The position numbers and the translations under genes are program-made. Source: a virus. Taken from it: a DNA stretch of 40,304 bases. The stretch spans positions 1 to 40,304 of IMG/VR virus record IMGVR_UViG_3300004807_000049. One strand, written 5' to 3'. Positions 1 through 8,391 of this stretch are shown here, one piece after another. Each line of letters starts with the position of its first letter. Position 1 is the first letter of the stretch. Under the pieces are notes generated by a model that saw only the letters and a program-made list of their open reading frames with translations, was not told the DNA's origin and did not search any database.

Positions 1-567
1 GGAATTCAGCGTCTAATCAGTGACTTTACTGAGCCTAAAATGGATTGGCGTCAACTTCTTCGTATGAATATTCAAAGTATTCTTAAAAATAATTTTAGCT
101 TCGTGCGGCCTAACCGTAAAAGTCAACATTCTGGTGCTATTCTTCCTGGATTACTAAATGAAGAAACTATTGACATTTGTGTCTCAATCGACATGAGTGG
201 TAGTATCACTGATAAACAGGCTAAAGATATGATCAGCGAAGTTAAAGGAATTATGGACGAATATCAAGATTTTAATCTTCGTCTATGGACTTTTGATACT
301 AAAGTTTACGATGTTGCTGTATTTAATGCATACAATTCGGACGAAATCGTTTCGTATACTCCTAAAGGTGGCGGCGGAACTTTATTTGAGTGCAATTGGG
401 AGTTTATGAAAGAACAAGGAATCGAACCAAAGAAATTTGTTATGTTTACAGATGGATATCCTGGGTGCGGTTGGGGCGATGAAGATTACTGTGATACACT
501 GTTTATTATTCATGGTAATAATAAAATTATTGCACCTTTCGGACAAACTGCATATTACGAAATGTGA
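1..567 (+). CDS. VWA domain/metallopeptidase-like protein, 5' partial
   Basis: The frame is open from base 1 to the TGA at 565-567, so the window cuts the 5' end; the ATG at 40 is internal. The visible 188 residues look like the C-terminal von Willebrand A-like half of the COG3864 (VWA-like metallopeptidase) family seen in many aquatic T4-like phages. A MIDAS-like DMSGS lies near residue 64 of the fragment and the second acidic motif FTDGYP near residue 145, with a glycine-rich GGGGT between them, as expected for a metal-dependent adhesion fold. The peptidase half (usually HExxH) would lie upstream and is not visible. Its role in phage is unknown; VWA proteins often mediate protein assembly or work with AAA+ ATPases. 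It ends in a TGATG overlap with the next gene, suggesting translational coupling. Confidence 0.8.
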   Translation, partial: GIQRLISDFTEPKMDWRQLLRMNIQSILKNNFSFVRPNRKSQHSGAILPGLLNEETIDICVSIDMSGSITDKQAKDMISEVKGIMDEYQDFNLRLWTFDTKVYDVAVFNAYNSDEIVSYTPKGGGGTLFECNWEFMKEQGIEPKKFVMFTDGYPGCGWGDEDYCDTLFIIHGNNKIIAPFGQTAYYEM

Positions 568-848
568 TGCCATTAGCAAAGGGTACTGTAAATCCTCTAA
601 ATATTTTAGGACAACGAAAGTTGTCCTATTCTCCTCCTCATTTTGCATCTGTAAATTTAAACGACATCGCCTTGATCGAAAAATTTGACCACTGGATCTA
701 TTCTAACTTAAATAATAGGTACTGTGTTAGAACTAAATTAATTTTAGATCAAAACAGGAAAATAAAAGGTGTTTGCGAAGTTAGCTTTGAAGATCCTAAA
801 GAGCTTTCGATGTTTATCTTAGCATGCCCTTATTTGCATAAAACCTAG
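567..848 (+). CDS. Conserved hypothetical small protein (93 aa)
   Basis: I do not recognise the family. The start is the ATG at 567, which shares its A with the upstream TGA; a GTG at 564 is one codon earlier but the coupled ATG is the better choice. The product has no signal peptide or membrane segment. A middle region (FDHWIYSN, then RTKLILDQNRKIKG) suggests a small alpha/beta fold. It is followed by a 14 nt gap carrying AGGAG for the next gene. Co-directional and coupled to the VWA gene, it probably belongs to the same transcript. Function unknown. Confidence 0.6.
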   Translation: MPLAKGTVNPLNILGQRKLSYSPPHFASVNLNDIALIEKFDHWIYSNLNNRYCVRTKLILDQNRKIKGVCEVSFEDPKELSMFILACPYLHKT

Positions 849-862
849 GAGAAATTATTGCA

Positions 863-1102
863 ATGAGTACAGATACAAATGTTGATTCGGGGGCGTATGT
901 AGCTTCCCCTCCCGCAGCTGAAGCACCTCAGTTAAATCTTGTAGATTTACAAAATTTGAGATCCATCGTCGATGTTGCTGCTCGACGAGGAGCTTTTGGA
1001 GCTGCCGAAATGGCATCGGTAGGAGCAGTTTTTACAAAGTTAGATAACTTTTTAAATGCTAATCTACCTGCTGACCAATCACAGACCCCAGCAGCACAAT
1101 AA
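863..1102 (+). CDS. Conserved small phage protein (79 aa), function unknown
   Basis: The ATG at 863 follows an AGGAG Shine-Dalgarno at about 849. The 79 residues have Pro/Ala-rich flexible ends and a helical core (LVDLQNLRSIVDVAARRGAF, then EMASVGAVFTKLDNFL). Small proteins of this style sit beside the VWA and 197 aa genes in aquatic T4-like phages, as I recall, without assigned function. The acidic, soluble character and the helical core would suit a small oligomeric adaptor, but this is only a guess. The next gene starts 9 nt after its stop with its own AGGAG. Confidence 0.65.
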   Translation: MSTDTNVDSGAYVASPPAAEAPQLNLVDLQNLRSIVDVAARRGAFGAAEMASVGAVFTKLDNFLNANLPADQSQTPAAQ

Positions 1103-1111
1103 GGAGATTGT

Positions 1112-1705
1112 ATGAAACATGTTGGTAAAATGAAGAATAACTCGGCTAGACTGGCTGTTCTGTTTAGAACAGTTCCAGGCGAGCCACACAACGCATTAGT
1201 TGTTGGGACACAGGGATTAAGTGATAGCTATCATGACACTCTTATGTCTTTAATCGAATCAGAACAAGCCCAACAGGCAAATGAGCTTGCTGATATCTTG
1301 GCAGTTCGTAGATTCCCTGATGGTAATGTTATGTTAGATTTTCTTCACAGAAATAATCATATCAAGAAAATACCAACCAACATGGTTCTTATGACTCCTG
1401 ATAGCCAAACCCAAATACCATTAAATGAACTAAACGAACTAATTGCTAAACAGAAAGGTGTAAGCCTGGAAGAGTTAGCAGTTAATGATGGTAGTAAAAA
1501 GACTAAAAATACAAGTAAAGTGGAAATAGAAGTACCTAAAGAATCGTCCGAAGAAACTTCTAAACAAACTTTCGAATTGACTCCTGCTGAGATGCGTAGT
1601 CGTGCAGATGCTTTATACAAAGAAGCTTCGAGATTACGCAAGGACGCCGATGCTTTAGATCCTCCTAAAGCAAAGAAAAAATCTCCAAAAGTCGAAGTTG
1701 AATGA
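1112..1705 (+). CDS. Conserved T4-like phage hypothetical protein (197 aa)
   Basis: The start ATG at 1112 is preceded by AAGGAG. The N-terminal half contains ARLAVLFRTVPGEP and ALVVGT followed by YHDTLMSLIESEQAQ, a pattern I recall from conserved unknown proteins of cyanophage-type T4-likes. The C-terminal 75 residues are charged (Lys/Glu/Ser-rich), with a probable coiled coil (EMRSRADALYKEASRLRKDA) and a basic end. There is no catalytic motif I can identify. The stop overlaps the DHFR start in ATGA (4 nt), so it is likely translated as one unit with the two nucleotide enzymes. Function unknown; a structural or nucleic-acid-binding role is possible from the charged tail. Confidence 0.7.
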   Translation: MKHVGKMKNNSARLAVLFRTVPGEPHNALVVGTQGLSDSYHDTLMSLIESEQAQQANELADILAVRRFPDGNVMLDFLHRNNHIKKIPTNMVLMTPDSQTQIPLNELNELIAKQKGVSLEELAVNDGSKKTKNTSKVEIEVPKESSEETSKQTFELTPAEMRSRADALYKEASRLRKDADALDPPKAKKKSPKVEVE

Positions 1706-2190
1706 TAATTGGGTTAGTAGCTGTAGAAAAAGGTCACGGCATCGGATTTCAAGGTCAGATGCCGTGGCCTAGATTAAAAGAAGATTTGGAATGGTTTAAA
1801 GACCGAACAACAGATCATATTGTATTAATGGGGTCAACTACTTGGAAAAGTATTGGGAAGATTCTTGATAATAGAATAAACATAGTAATAAGTTCGCAAT
1901 TTTATCCAGATGCAAATTTAACTTTTTCAGATCCGTTTAATGCTATAGAAGAATTAAAAGAAAGATTTAAAAACAAAGATATTTGTATAATTGGTGGTCA
2001 ACAAATATATGATACTTTGAAAGAAGTTGTTGAATGTTGGTATATTACCGAAATAGATGCTGCTTATGTATGTGATAAATTTTTTAATTTGGAATTTGTA
2101 AAAGAAAATTACAGAGAAGTAACAGAAATTTCACAGGTCGAATCTACGGAACATACCCCTTCTTACACTATTAAAGAATATAAAAAATGA
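1702..2190 (+). CDS. folA: Dihydrofolate reductase (T4 frd-type)
   Basis: NADPH-dependent reduction of dihydrofolate to tetrahydrofolate, recycling the cofactor oxidised by thymidylate synthase encoded just downstream. At 162 residues it is the usual length for bacterial and phage DHFR. Visible hallmarks: MIIGLVAVEKGHGIG at the N-terminus, the GQMPWPRLKEDLEWFK segment (substrate loop, with the acidic residue in the helix), VLMGSTTWKSIGK (cofactor binding) and CIIGGQQIYDTL (the GG-containing strand and helix). The C-terminal strand ends in TPSYTIKEYKK. It is coupled by ATGA overlaps at both ends. The product acts in the host cytoplasm to raise dTTP supply for AT-rich phage DNA. Confidence 0.95.
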   Translation: MIIGLVAVEKGHGIGFQGQMPWPRLKEDLEWFKDRTTDHIVLMGSTTWKSIGKILDNRINIVISSQFYPDANLTFSDPFNAIEELKERFKNKDICIIGGQQIYDTLKEVVECWYITEIDAAYVCDKFFNLEFVKENYREVTEISQVESTEHTPSYTIKEYKK

Positions 2191-3059
2191 AACAATATTT
2201 AGATTTGCTTAGAGACGTTCTTGAAAATGGAGAATCTCGAAAAGATCGTACCAATGTTGGAACTTTGAGTAAATTTGGAGAACAACTGAAATTTGATTTA
2301 TCAGAAGGCTTTCCTGCAATAACTACAAAAAAACTTGCATGGAAAGCAGTAGTCAGCGAATTACTCTGGTTTATTGAAGGATCGGGCGACGAATTAAGAT
2401 TAAGAGAAATCCTTCATGGTGATAGAGATAGCTTAGAAACAACTATTTGGACTGACAACGCTAATGCAAAATATTGGGTCGATAAAAAATTAAAAAGGCA
2501 TCTAGGGGATCTCGGTAGAATCTATGGAGTTCAATGGCGCAAATGGCGTAAACCATTAATTAGAATTAACAAAGTAATTCTTCAAAACCATGATCAATTA
2601 CTTGATTTGATTAAAGGAATTAAAGAAGATCCATATAGCCGAAGGCATATTGTAACTGCATGGAATCCAGGAGAACTAGAGTTAATGGCTCTACCTCCGT
2701 GTCATGTAATGAGCCAATTTTATGTTAGTAACGGAAAATTAAGTTGTCATATGTATCAACGATCGGCTGATTTATTTTTAGGAGTTCCTTTCAATATTGC
2801 TAGTTATGCATTATTCACACATATGATTGCACAGGTCTGCAAATTAGATGTGGGTGATTTGATTATATCTTTCGGCGACGTGCATATCTATGAGAATCAT
2901 ATCGATCAAGTAAAAGAACAGTTAACTAGAAAACCATATCCATTACCTAAATTACTTTTAAATCCGGATATTGATGTCATTACAGATTTTGGAATGGAAG
3001 ATATTTCGTTGATAGAATATCAATCTCATCCAACGATTAAAGCAAAAATGTCAGTTTAA
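2187..3059 (+). CDS. thyA: Thymidylate synthase (T4 td-type)
   Basis: Converts dUMP plus methylene-tetrahydrofolate to dTMP and dihydrofolate. The 290 residues contain RKDRTNVGTLSKFG (phosphate-binding arginine loop), FPAITTKKLAWKAVVSELLW, YGVQWRKW, the catalytic cysteine at about residue 172 in ALPPCHVMSQF, then CHMYQRSADLFLGVPFNIA (dUMP contacts) and DVHIYENHI. It is slightly longer than the E. coli enzyme, with extra residues around the segment preceding YGVQW. It ends with the TAA at 3057-3059 and collides with the convergent tail-fibre gene, sharing 4 nt; no terminator is visible between them. Uninterrupted: unlike T4 td there is no group I intron. Confidence 0.97.
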   Translation: MKQYLDLLRDVLENGESRKDRTNVGTLSKFGEQLKFDLSEGFPAITTKKLAWKAVVSELLWFIEGSGDELRLREILHGDRDSLETTIWTDNANAKYWVDKKLKRHLGDLGRIYGVQWRKWRKPLIRINKVILQNHDQLLDLIKGIKEDPYSRRHIVTAWNPGELELMALPPCHVMSQFYVSNGKLSCHMYQRSADLFLGVPFNIASYALFTHMIAQVCKLDVGDLIISFGDVHIYENHIDQVKEQLTRKPYPLPKLLLNPDIDVITDFGMEDISLIEYQSHPTIKAKMSV

Positions 3060-4408
3060 CGGCCGATAGCAAACCAATTTATATACAATCCATTGGTAGA
3101 ATTCCCGCCTCCCATAAATTGCAAATATACACCTAAGGTTGTTTTAGTCATTGAAAAAACCTGTGCGGCTTGATCAGCTGCATCATCTGCATACGGTAAT
3201 AAGATAGTTGCTTGAGCATTCAAACAAGCATTTGCAAATCCATTTGTTAATCCGCTACTTGCAAAATTTACAGTAATAGCTCCTTCTCTTCCGGTATAAG
3301 GACCAGCTTTGCCCCAAACCATTGTCAGCCCTCCTGGAAATATTTGATATCCGTTTACAGTAAGACTTTGATTTATTCCTTGAAAAGTTGATGTTGTTAG
3401 CCCGCCGAGAGAATTTGCAGTTACTGTTACCGGTACTGATCCATTATAGGTTGTTCCGTCGACAAATGTAAGTGAATTACGTACTGAACTGGCGGCTCCT
3501 ATAAAATTACTTGCAAAAATCTGACCTGAATTATCTCTAGCGACAACAGTATTTGCTGTGGAACTTGTAGTAGCATATTCGACAGTTGTACCGTTAACAT
3601 ATAGACTATTTGCACTAGTCGCTGTTCCGGTCAATAAATTTGCCGAAATATTACCATTAGAGTCTCTAACAACGATACTGTTTGCAACTGTGCTAGTAGT
3701 TGCAATATTATAGGATCCCGAATCAGTTAATAAAGAATCGGCTTGTAATGAATGTGCTGCTGTTCCGTAAAACTTTCCTCCACTAGATAATGATGAGGTA
3801 GTTCTGCCAAGAGAATCAGCTCCTGCTAATGTTATTCCTGATGATATAACTTTAAAAGATCCATAATTTGGATCGGTTGAATTAACTGTAAATTGTGCAT
3901 CAGCCGAATTAACATAAATCGTAGAACTATTGACGATTGTTTTTGATACTAGATGCCCTACGTTTGAAGAATCTTTTATAGTTGAAAAAATAGCTGAACT
4001 TCCGGATCCGGAAGATCCTATTCCTCCTAAAGATGATAATGAAATAAAAACATTATTAGACTTAATCGATAATTGATTTGTTACGGGATTTAACCAAAAA
4101 TCACCATTTTGTAAATTGCCCGGAGTACTTGTAGCAGTCGATATAACTGCTAATTGTTTAAAATTTGATCCATCGTATACCTTTAAATTAACATTGCTAG
4201 AATCAAACCAAAGTTGTCCTTGTAAAGGATTAGTAGGTGGTGTTTTATTAGAAAAATTTTCTAATAGGAATAAAAGATTATTATCAATAATACCACCATA
4301 ACCGGCATAATTTTTTCCTACAAATGTTAAAGATGTAGACTGGTCTATTGATCCATCTGCAACAGTGACTAAAGTATTTCCGTTAGATTTTTTTAATATG
4401 TATGGCAT
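3056..4408 (-). CDS. Tail fibre protein, fibre-family paralogue 1 (450 aa)
   Basis: Last gene of the virion block. Residues 1-95 are the shared N-terminal module of a four-member family here: MPYILKKSNGNTLVTVADGS, a GKNYAGYGG turn, LLENFSN and GQLWFDSSNVNLKVYDG. The middle is low-complexity Ser/Thr/Asn-rich beta repeat with VVRDSNGNISA and VVARDNSGQIFA, typical of trimeric fibre shafts. The C-terminus (about 355-450) runs from GGLTMVWGKAG to NWFAIGR, matching the style of the gp53-like tail-fibre C-terminal adhesin domain. It is therefore probably a distal receptor-binding fibre. The start has AGGA upstream; a 34 nt gap separates it from the previous gene, the widest gap within the fibre cluster. 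Confidence 0.85.
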   Translation of the reverse strand: MPYILKKSNGNTLVTVADGSIDQSTSLTFVGKNYAGYGGIIDNNLLFLLENFSNKTPPTNPLQGQLWFDSSNVNLKVYDGSNFKQLAVISTATSTPGNLQNGDFWLNPVTNQLSIKSNNVFISLSSLGGIGSSGSGSSAIFSTIKDSSNVGHLVSKTIVNSSTIYVNSADAQFTVNSTDPNYGSFKVISSGITLAGADSLGRTTSSLSSGGKFYGTAAHSLQADSLLTDSGSYNIATTSTVANSIVVRDSNGNISANLLTGTATSANSLYVNGTTVEYATTSSTANTVVARDNSGQIFASNFIGAASSVRNSLTFVDGTTYNGSVPVTVTANSLGGLTTSTFQGINQSLTVNGYQIFPGGLTMVWGKAGPYTGREGAITVNFASSGLTNGFANACLNAQATILLPYADDAADQAAQVFSMTKTTLGVYLQFMGGGNSTNGLYINWFAIGR

Positions 4409-4442
4409 TGATTTTCCTGTTTCTGTTATTTAAAATATTTTA

Positions 4443-5822
4443 TTAAAATCCTATAGCAAACCAATAACCACTTTGCTTAGTTCCGTTCGAATCAAAGCCC
4501 ACGGTCATTCCTGTTGTTGATAAATTTGAAATATACCCCGAACCTGATGCGCCCGCTCCCGGTGCTGATGCCCTTTCTGTGCTACAAAATGCAGACATCG
4601 CATGATTCGCAAATGGTTTTGGAAAAGTCACTGATCCAAAAGCAACACCGGTAGAACCCGATCCAACTTGTGAATAACCCCAATTCATTATCATACCATT
4701 CGGCAGTTGAGTCCATCCACTAGTTCCTAAAGATCCATTATTAAAAGATTGACTAAATGATGATAAAGATCCTATAGCTGTTGAGATTGAGCTATCTACA
4801 TAAGATTTAACCGCATGTTGCGTAGGCAATCTAGTAGTGGCATTAGCAGTTAATGTTCCGTCATTATCGAATAAAGTAATATTATTAGAATTTGCGTCTG
4901 TTAAATAAGTTGTAAATTGAATTGATCCTGCAGTTAAATTCGTTCCGAATAAATTTTGCGAATATACATTATTCCATCTTAATCCAGAAGTACCAAGATT
5001 AATAGAATTTGTTGTTGTAGGGTTTAAACTAGTATCTATCTTCCATGCTCCGCTAATAAGTCCATTTGTACCACTTAATAAATTTGAACTAATACCGGAA
5101 ACAGAAATATTACCACTATTATCTCTCTGTACAAGAGTGTCTGGAGTCGAAAGAACTGCAGCCGACACGCTACCAACTCCATCGCCTAATAAACTATTAG
5201 AAATCAATGACGCTTGAGCCGTTCCGTTAATTATAGTATCGTTTGTTGTTCCGTAATTCTTAAGATTTATTCCTTTTTGCAAGGTTGTAAATCCATTAAT
5301 AGGATTTCCAGAATTAATAGTAAATGTTGTATTGCTAATTACTGCAATTAATTCTCCATTAACATATTGTTCTATAACAGGATGCAATACATTATTTTGA
5401 TCTAATACGGTCGTAGATACCGAACGTGTAGTGCCGTATCCTGGGATCCCGTCAGGTCCTATAACAGTAAATCCGCTTCCGTTATTAATAGAAAGTTGCT
5501 GATTTACTACATCATAATATAAATTTCCTAATATACTTGAATAAGAGCTGTTAGTCGATAATACCGCTAATGGTTGCCAATTCGAGGTATAAACTTTTAG
5601 TACATTATTCGATTTATCAAACCAAAGTTGCCCTGTTAATTGATTAACAGGGGCTGATGTATTTGCAAAATTTTCTAACAAATGAACATAATTTTCATTC
5701 TGTAATTGTCCAAAATTGTATAAATTTTTTCCTGGCAAAGATAACGTGGTGGTAACATCATAACTACCGTCTGCAATAGTTGTTAATATCGTTCCATCAC
5801 TTTTTCTTATTGTATATGGCAT
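4443..5822 (-). CDS. Tail fibre protein, fibre-family paralogue 2 (459 aa)
   Basis: Opens with the family module (MPYTIRKSDGTILTTIADGS, GKNLYNFGQ, HLLENFAN, GQLWFDKSNNVLKVY). The shaft holds LVQRDNSGNIS and a long-tail-fibre style unit, SINLGTSGLRWNNVYSQNLF. A PTQHAVKSYVD segment follows, like the conserved fibre linker that precedes tips in many phages. The C-terminal about 95 residues, from LPNGMIMNWGYSQ to GYWFAIGF, are the same adhesin fold type as paralogue 1 but with divergent loops, consistent with receptor-specificity variation. The upstream gap is 10 nt with AAGGAATG as ribosome site. Likely part of the same baseplate-attached fibre set. Confidence 0.85.
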   Translation of the reverse strand: MPYTIRKSDGTILTTIADGSYDVTTTLSLPGKNLYNFGQLQNENYVHLLENFANTSAPVNQLTGQLWFDKSNNVLKVYTSNWQPLAVLSTNSSYSSILGNLYYDVVNQQLSINNGSGFTVIGPDGIPGYGTTRSVSTTVLDQNNVLHPVIEQYVNGELIAVISNTTFTINSGNPINGFTTLQKGINLKNYGTTNDTIINGTAQASLISNSLLGDGVGSVSAAVLSTPDTLVQRDNSGNISVSGISSNLLSGTNGLISGAWKIDTSLNPTTTNSINLGTSGLRWNNVYSQNLFGTNLTAGSIQFTTYLTDANSNNITLFDNDGTLTANATTRLPTQHAVKSYVDSSISTAIGSLSSFSQSFNNGSLGTSGWTQLPNGMIMNWGYSQVGSGSTGVAFGSVTFPKPFANHAMSAFCSTERASAPGAGASGSGYISNLSTTGMTVGFDSNGTKQSGYWFAIGF

Positions 5823-5832
5823 TATTCATTCC

Positions 5833-7743
5833 TTAAGGTAAAGCAATTGATCCTTGGTATACCCATGTTCTACTGTATACTTCAAATAACATCGCAGTGT
5901 ACGTTACTTGAACAGGAGCCGAAAAAGGATATGTTTGAACTCCTACATTAGTCAACGCATTTACAGCACTTTGTACTCCATTTTGATCTACTAATTCATA
6001 ACTAGGAGTTACAGTAGTAGGCAATGGAGGAACATAAAAACTCGATGAGGAACAAAGAACTCTCATCAATGTTCCATCTATGAGATCATATGTTGGATCT
6101 GCGTTAACAGGCGGAGATAATACATTTAAATATGCAGCAATAGTTGTAGTAGGAGTCGGCATATTTGTAATATCTATAGTGAGGACAAAACCTTTTGTGC
6201 CAACAAGATGTACTTTATCATCTACATATTTTTTATTAGCTGCATCGAAAGAACTAGTACATGTATTAACATTAATAATTTTAGCATTATTGACATTGAC
6301 TACACCTGTTCCTGCAGGTACTAAATTCATATCGATATTAGCTCCTACTCCGGGAGATACTATCGAAATCGTTCCAGTGGTAATACTTATATTAGTAACT
6401 GTAAGATAATTTAATACACCTAATCTGTTTATCCCTAATGCTGAATTAACTCCTAGACCTAAACTAGAATTAGTGAGAACAGAATTTCCTGCAATTTGAT
6501 AAGAACTTGCAGTATTGACAAGATTAAAATTATCATCTACCTGCCAAGATCCTAAAGAATTACTCCAGTTTAAATTATGAGATCTAGTACCCATTAATGT
6601 AATTCCGCCACCATCGGCATTACTATCCGAAGGAGATAGACTATAAGCTAATTGGATATTTTTATCTGTAATTTGTAAATTATTTGTTTGAATAGTAGCC
6701 GTTGACCCTGTTAAAATTAAATTTCCATTAATAGATACCGGACCAGTAACCGAAAGCGTGCCGGTCATTGTTAAATCAGAAGCTACATTGACTATTCTTG
6801 TTCCTGCAGTCGATCCAGGAAAAAATGTTAAAGAAGGTTTGCCAAATGATGAATCATTACCATTCAATCTTATTGCTGTAAAATATCCCGGAGCCACACT
6901 ACTATTTGCTCTTATATCAAAGAATTTATTCGAATCATTACTGTTTAAATAATTAGCGGTGCTACTAGAAATAATAGAGACATTATTGCTAGCTCCTACA
7001 TATAATCCGTTGTCATTTAAAATGTTAAATCTTTGATTGGTATATTGAGTTACCGTAGAATTAATTTTTAAATAATTTGCGTTTAAAATATTCGTAACTG
7101 TGGTCACGCTATCGGCATTAGTAGCATCACCAACGAATTTAAGACCTGGAACAGATGGATTTAAATTTATACCCGGGGATACCGATGTCATTCCATTAAA
7201 CGGTGAAGCAAAAGTAAAGGAAGCAGTAGTTGCTATCGCAATCAATGTTCCATTATTATACAAACTAGCAACAGTATTTGTATTACTTAGACTGTCAGTA
7301 ATAATGTCTGTTTGCCAAACATTAGATGCTGATGAAGCTGTTGAAATTACTTGTGGTCCGGCCAATATCCAATTTCTTCCATCTTCGGTAAAATATAAAG
7401 AATGGTTCGCAGTATTAATCCACAGATCACCTGCATTTGCTAGTGTTGGAGTGGTAGGATATAACTGAGCTCCGGAAACTGATTTGAAAACATTATCTAA
7501 AGTATAAACATATAATTTTCCATCGACTTTGTTATACCATAATTGCCCGACTACCGGGGATCTAGGTTGTATTCCATCGGTTGCAAAATTCTCTAATAAA
7601 GCAACAAGGTTATTGTTATAATATTGACCATAAGCATTTACATTTTTTCCAATAAGCGCTAGACTAGTCGCAATCTGATCGACTGTTCCGTCTGGAATGG
7701 TTAATAATACTGTACCGTCTGAATTTTTAATTGTATATGCCAT
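5833..7743 (-). CDS. Long tail-fibre-like protein, fibre-family paralogue 3 (636 aa)
   Basis: The largest of the four paralogues. N-terminal module: MAYTIKNSDGTVLLTIPDGT, GKNVNAYGQYYNNNLVALLENF, GQLWYNKVDGKLYVY and a second WINTANHSLYF turn. The centre contains TIQTNNLQITDKNIQLAYSL followed by GGGITLMGTRSHNLNW, a conserved long-tail-fibre unit in T4-like phages (proximal/hinge fibre proteins). Then comes SFDAANKKYVDDKVHLVG, a typical linker. The C-terminal about 130 residues form no adhesin tip I recognise and end in a TWVYQGSIALP strand, so this may be a proximal or connecting fibre while paralogues 1 and 2 carry tips. Gap to the preceding gene is 4 nt; ribosome site AAGGA. Confidence 0.82.
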   Translation of the reverse strand: MAYTIKNSDGTVLLTIPDGTVDQIATSLALIGKNVNAYGQYYNNNLVALLENFATDGIQPRSPVVGQLWYNKVDGKLYVYTLDNVFKSVSGAQLYPTTPTLANAGDLWINTANHSLYFTEDGRNWILAGPQVISTASSASNVWQTDIITDSLSNTNTVASLYNNGTLIAIATTASFTFASPFNGMTSVSPGINLNPSVPGLKFVGDATNADSVTTVTNILNANYLKINSTVTQYTNQRFNILNDNGLYVGASNNVSIISSSTANYLNSNDSNKFFDIRANSSVAPGYFTAIRLNGNDSSFGKPSLTFFPGSTAGTRIVNVASDLTMTGTLSVTGPVSINGNLILTGSTATIQTNNLQITDKNIQLAYSLSPSDSNADGGGITLMGTRSHNLNWSNSLGSWQVDDNFNLVNTASSYQIAGNSVLTNSSLGLGVNSALGINRLGVLNYLTVTNISITTGTISIVSPGVGANIDMNLVPAGTGVVNVNNAKIINVNTCTSSFDAANKKYVDDKVHLVGTKGFVLTIDITNMPTPTTTIAAYLNVLSPPVNADPTYDLIDGTLMRVLCSSSSFYVPPLPTTVTPSYELVDQNGVQSAVNALTNVGVQTYPFSAPVQVTYTAMLFEVYSRTWVYQGSIALP

Positions 7744-7747
7744 GTCC

Positions 7748-8389
7748 TTAAGTCTTTATAATATATGTTGTTGATGTAGAATTATAAGTTAATGATCCAT
7801 TTGCAACCGGCATTCCTACAATGCTCGGAACATTAAAATAATCTATCGCTGCATTTCCGTAATTTATTCCTATAACAGAATATAATGAAGGATAATCATA
7901 TCTATAATAAGATGATCCATCACACAATAACCAACCACTAGGTGGAGGAATGGTTGTTGAAGGCCAACTTACTATCATTCCCGTCTGTGGTGTAGGAACA
8001 TCTGCTAGAAAGTTTGTTTTAGATATACTCAACGCATTGCCGTTATCTGATATTACTAAAACCGCTTCACCTGATGCAGAAGTTTCTGCAGGTAAAGATG
8101 TTATAGTATTAGAATTAAAAGAATTAACAGCATTCCAATTTAATCCATCAAATACTGATAGTGTTAGAGTAGAGTTATTAAACCATAATTGACCAGCTGT
8201 TGCATTGGCAGGAGGTGAAGAATAAGAAAAATTTTCTAATAAATGAAGGAAGTTTGCAGCAAATGCTTGCCCGTAATTAGGATAATTCTTTCCGATTAAC
8301 GTTAAACTAGTATCAGTAACATTAATGCTATTATCTGGTATAGTGACTAATGGCTGAGTGGGATCCGATTTTGATATTACGTAAGGCAT
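7748..8389 (-). CDS. Short fibre protein with phage tail collar domain (213 aa)
   Basis: Residues 1-95 are the shared fibre-family module (MPYVISKSDPTQPLVTIPDN, GKNYPNYGQAFAANFLHLLENF, GQLWFNNSTLTLSVFDG). Residues about 140-213 are a phage tail collar domain (PF07484 style): GMIVSWPSTTIPPPSGWLLCDGSS with the signature GWLLCDGSSYYRYDYPSLY and a following YGNAAIDYFNVP. In T4 such collar domains occur in gp12 (short tail fibre). Here the protein is minimal, essentially anchor module plus collar. It is first of the four paralogues to be transcribed, with GGAAG before the ATG. Confidence 0.85.
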   Translation of the reverse strand: MPYVISKSDPTQPLVTIPDNSINVTDTSLTLIGKNYPNYGQAFAANFLHLLENFSYSSPPANATAGQLWFNNSTLTLSVFDGLNWNAVNSFNSNTITSLPAETSASGEAVLVISDNGNALSISKTNFLADVPTPQTGMIVSWPSTTIPPPSGWLLCDGSSYYRYDYPSLYSVIGINYGNAAIDYFNVPSIVGMPVANGSLTYNSTSTTYIIKT

Positions 8390-8391
8390 TT

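Noticed and set aside
382-688. Frames overlapping the end of the VWA gene on both strands
   Set aside because: They conflict with the VWA reading frame, which carries real motifs, and lack coupling or ribosome sites.
2187-3059. Group I intron in thyA, as in T4 td
   Set aside because: The frame is continuous with all conserved motifs at normal spacing.
6080-7468. Several 60-120 codon frames opposite tail-fibre paralogue 3
   Set aside because: Hydrophobic-looking translations are the complement of Ser/Thr/Asn-rich coding sequence; they have no start context or conservation signs.
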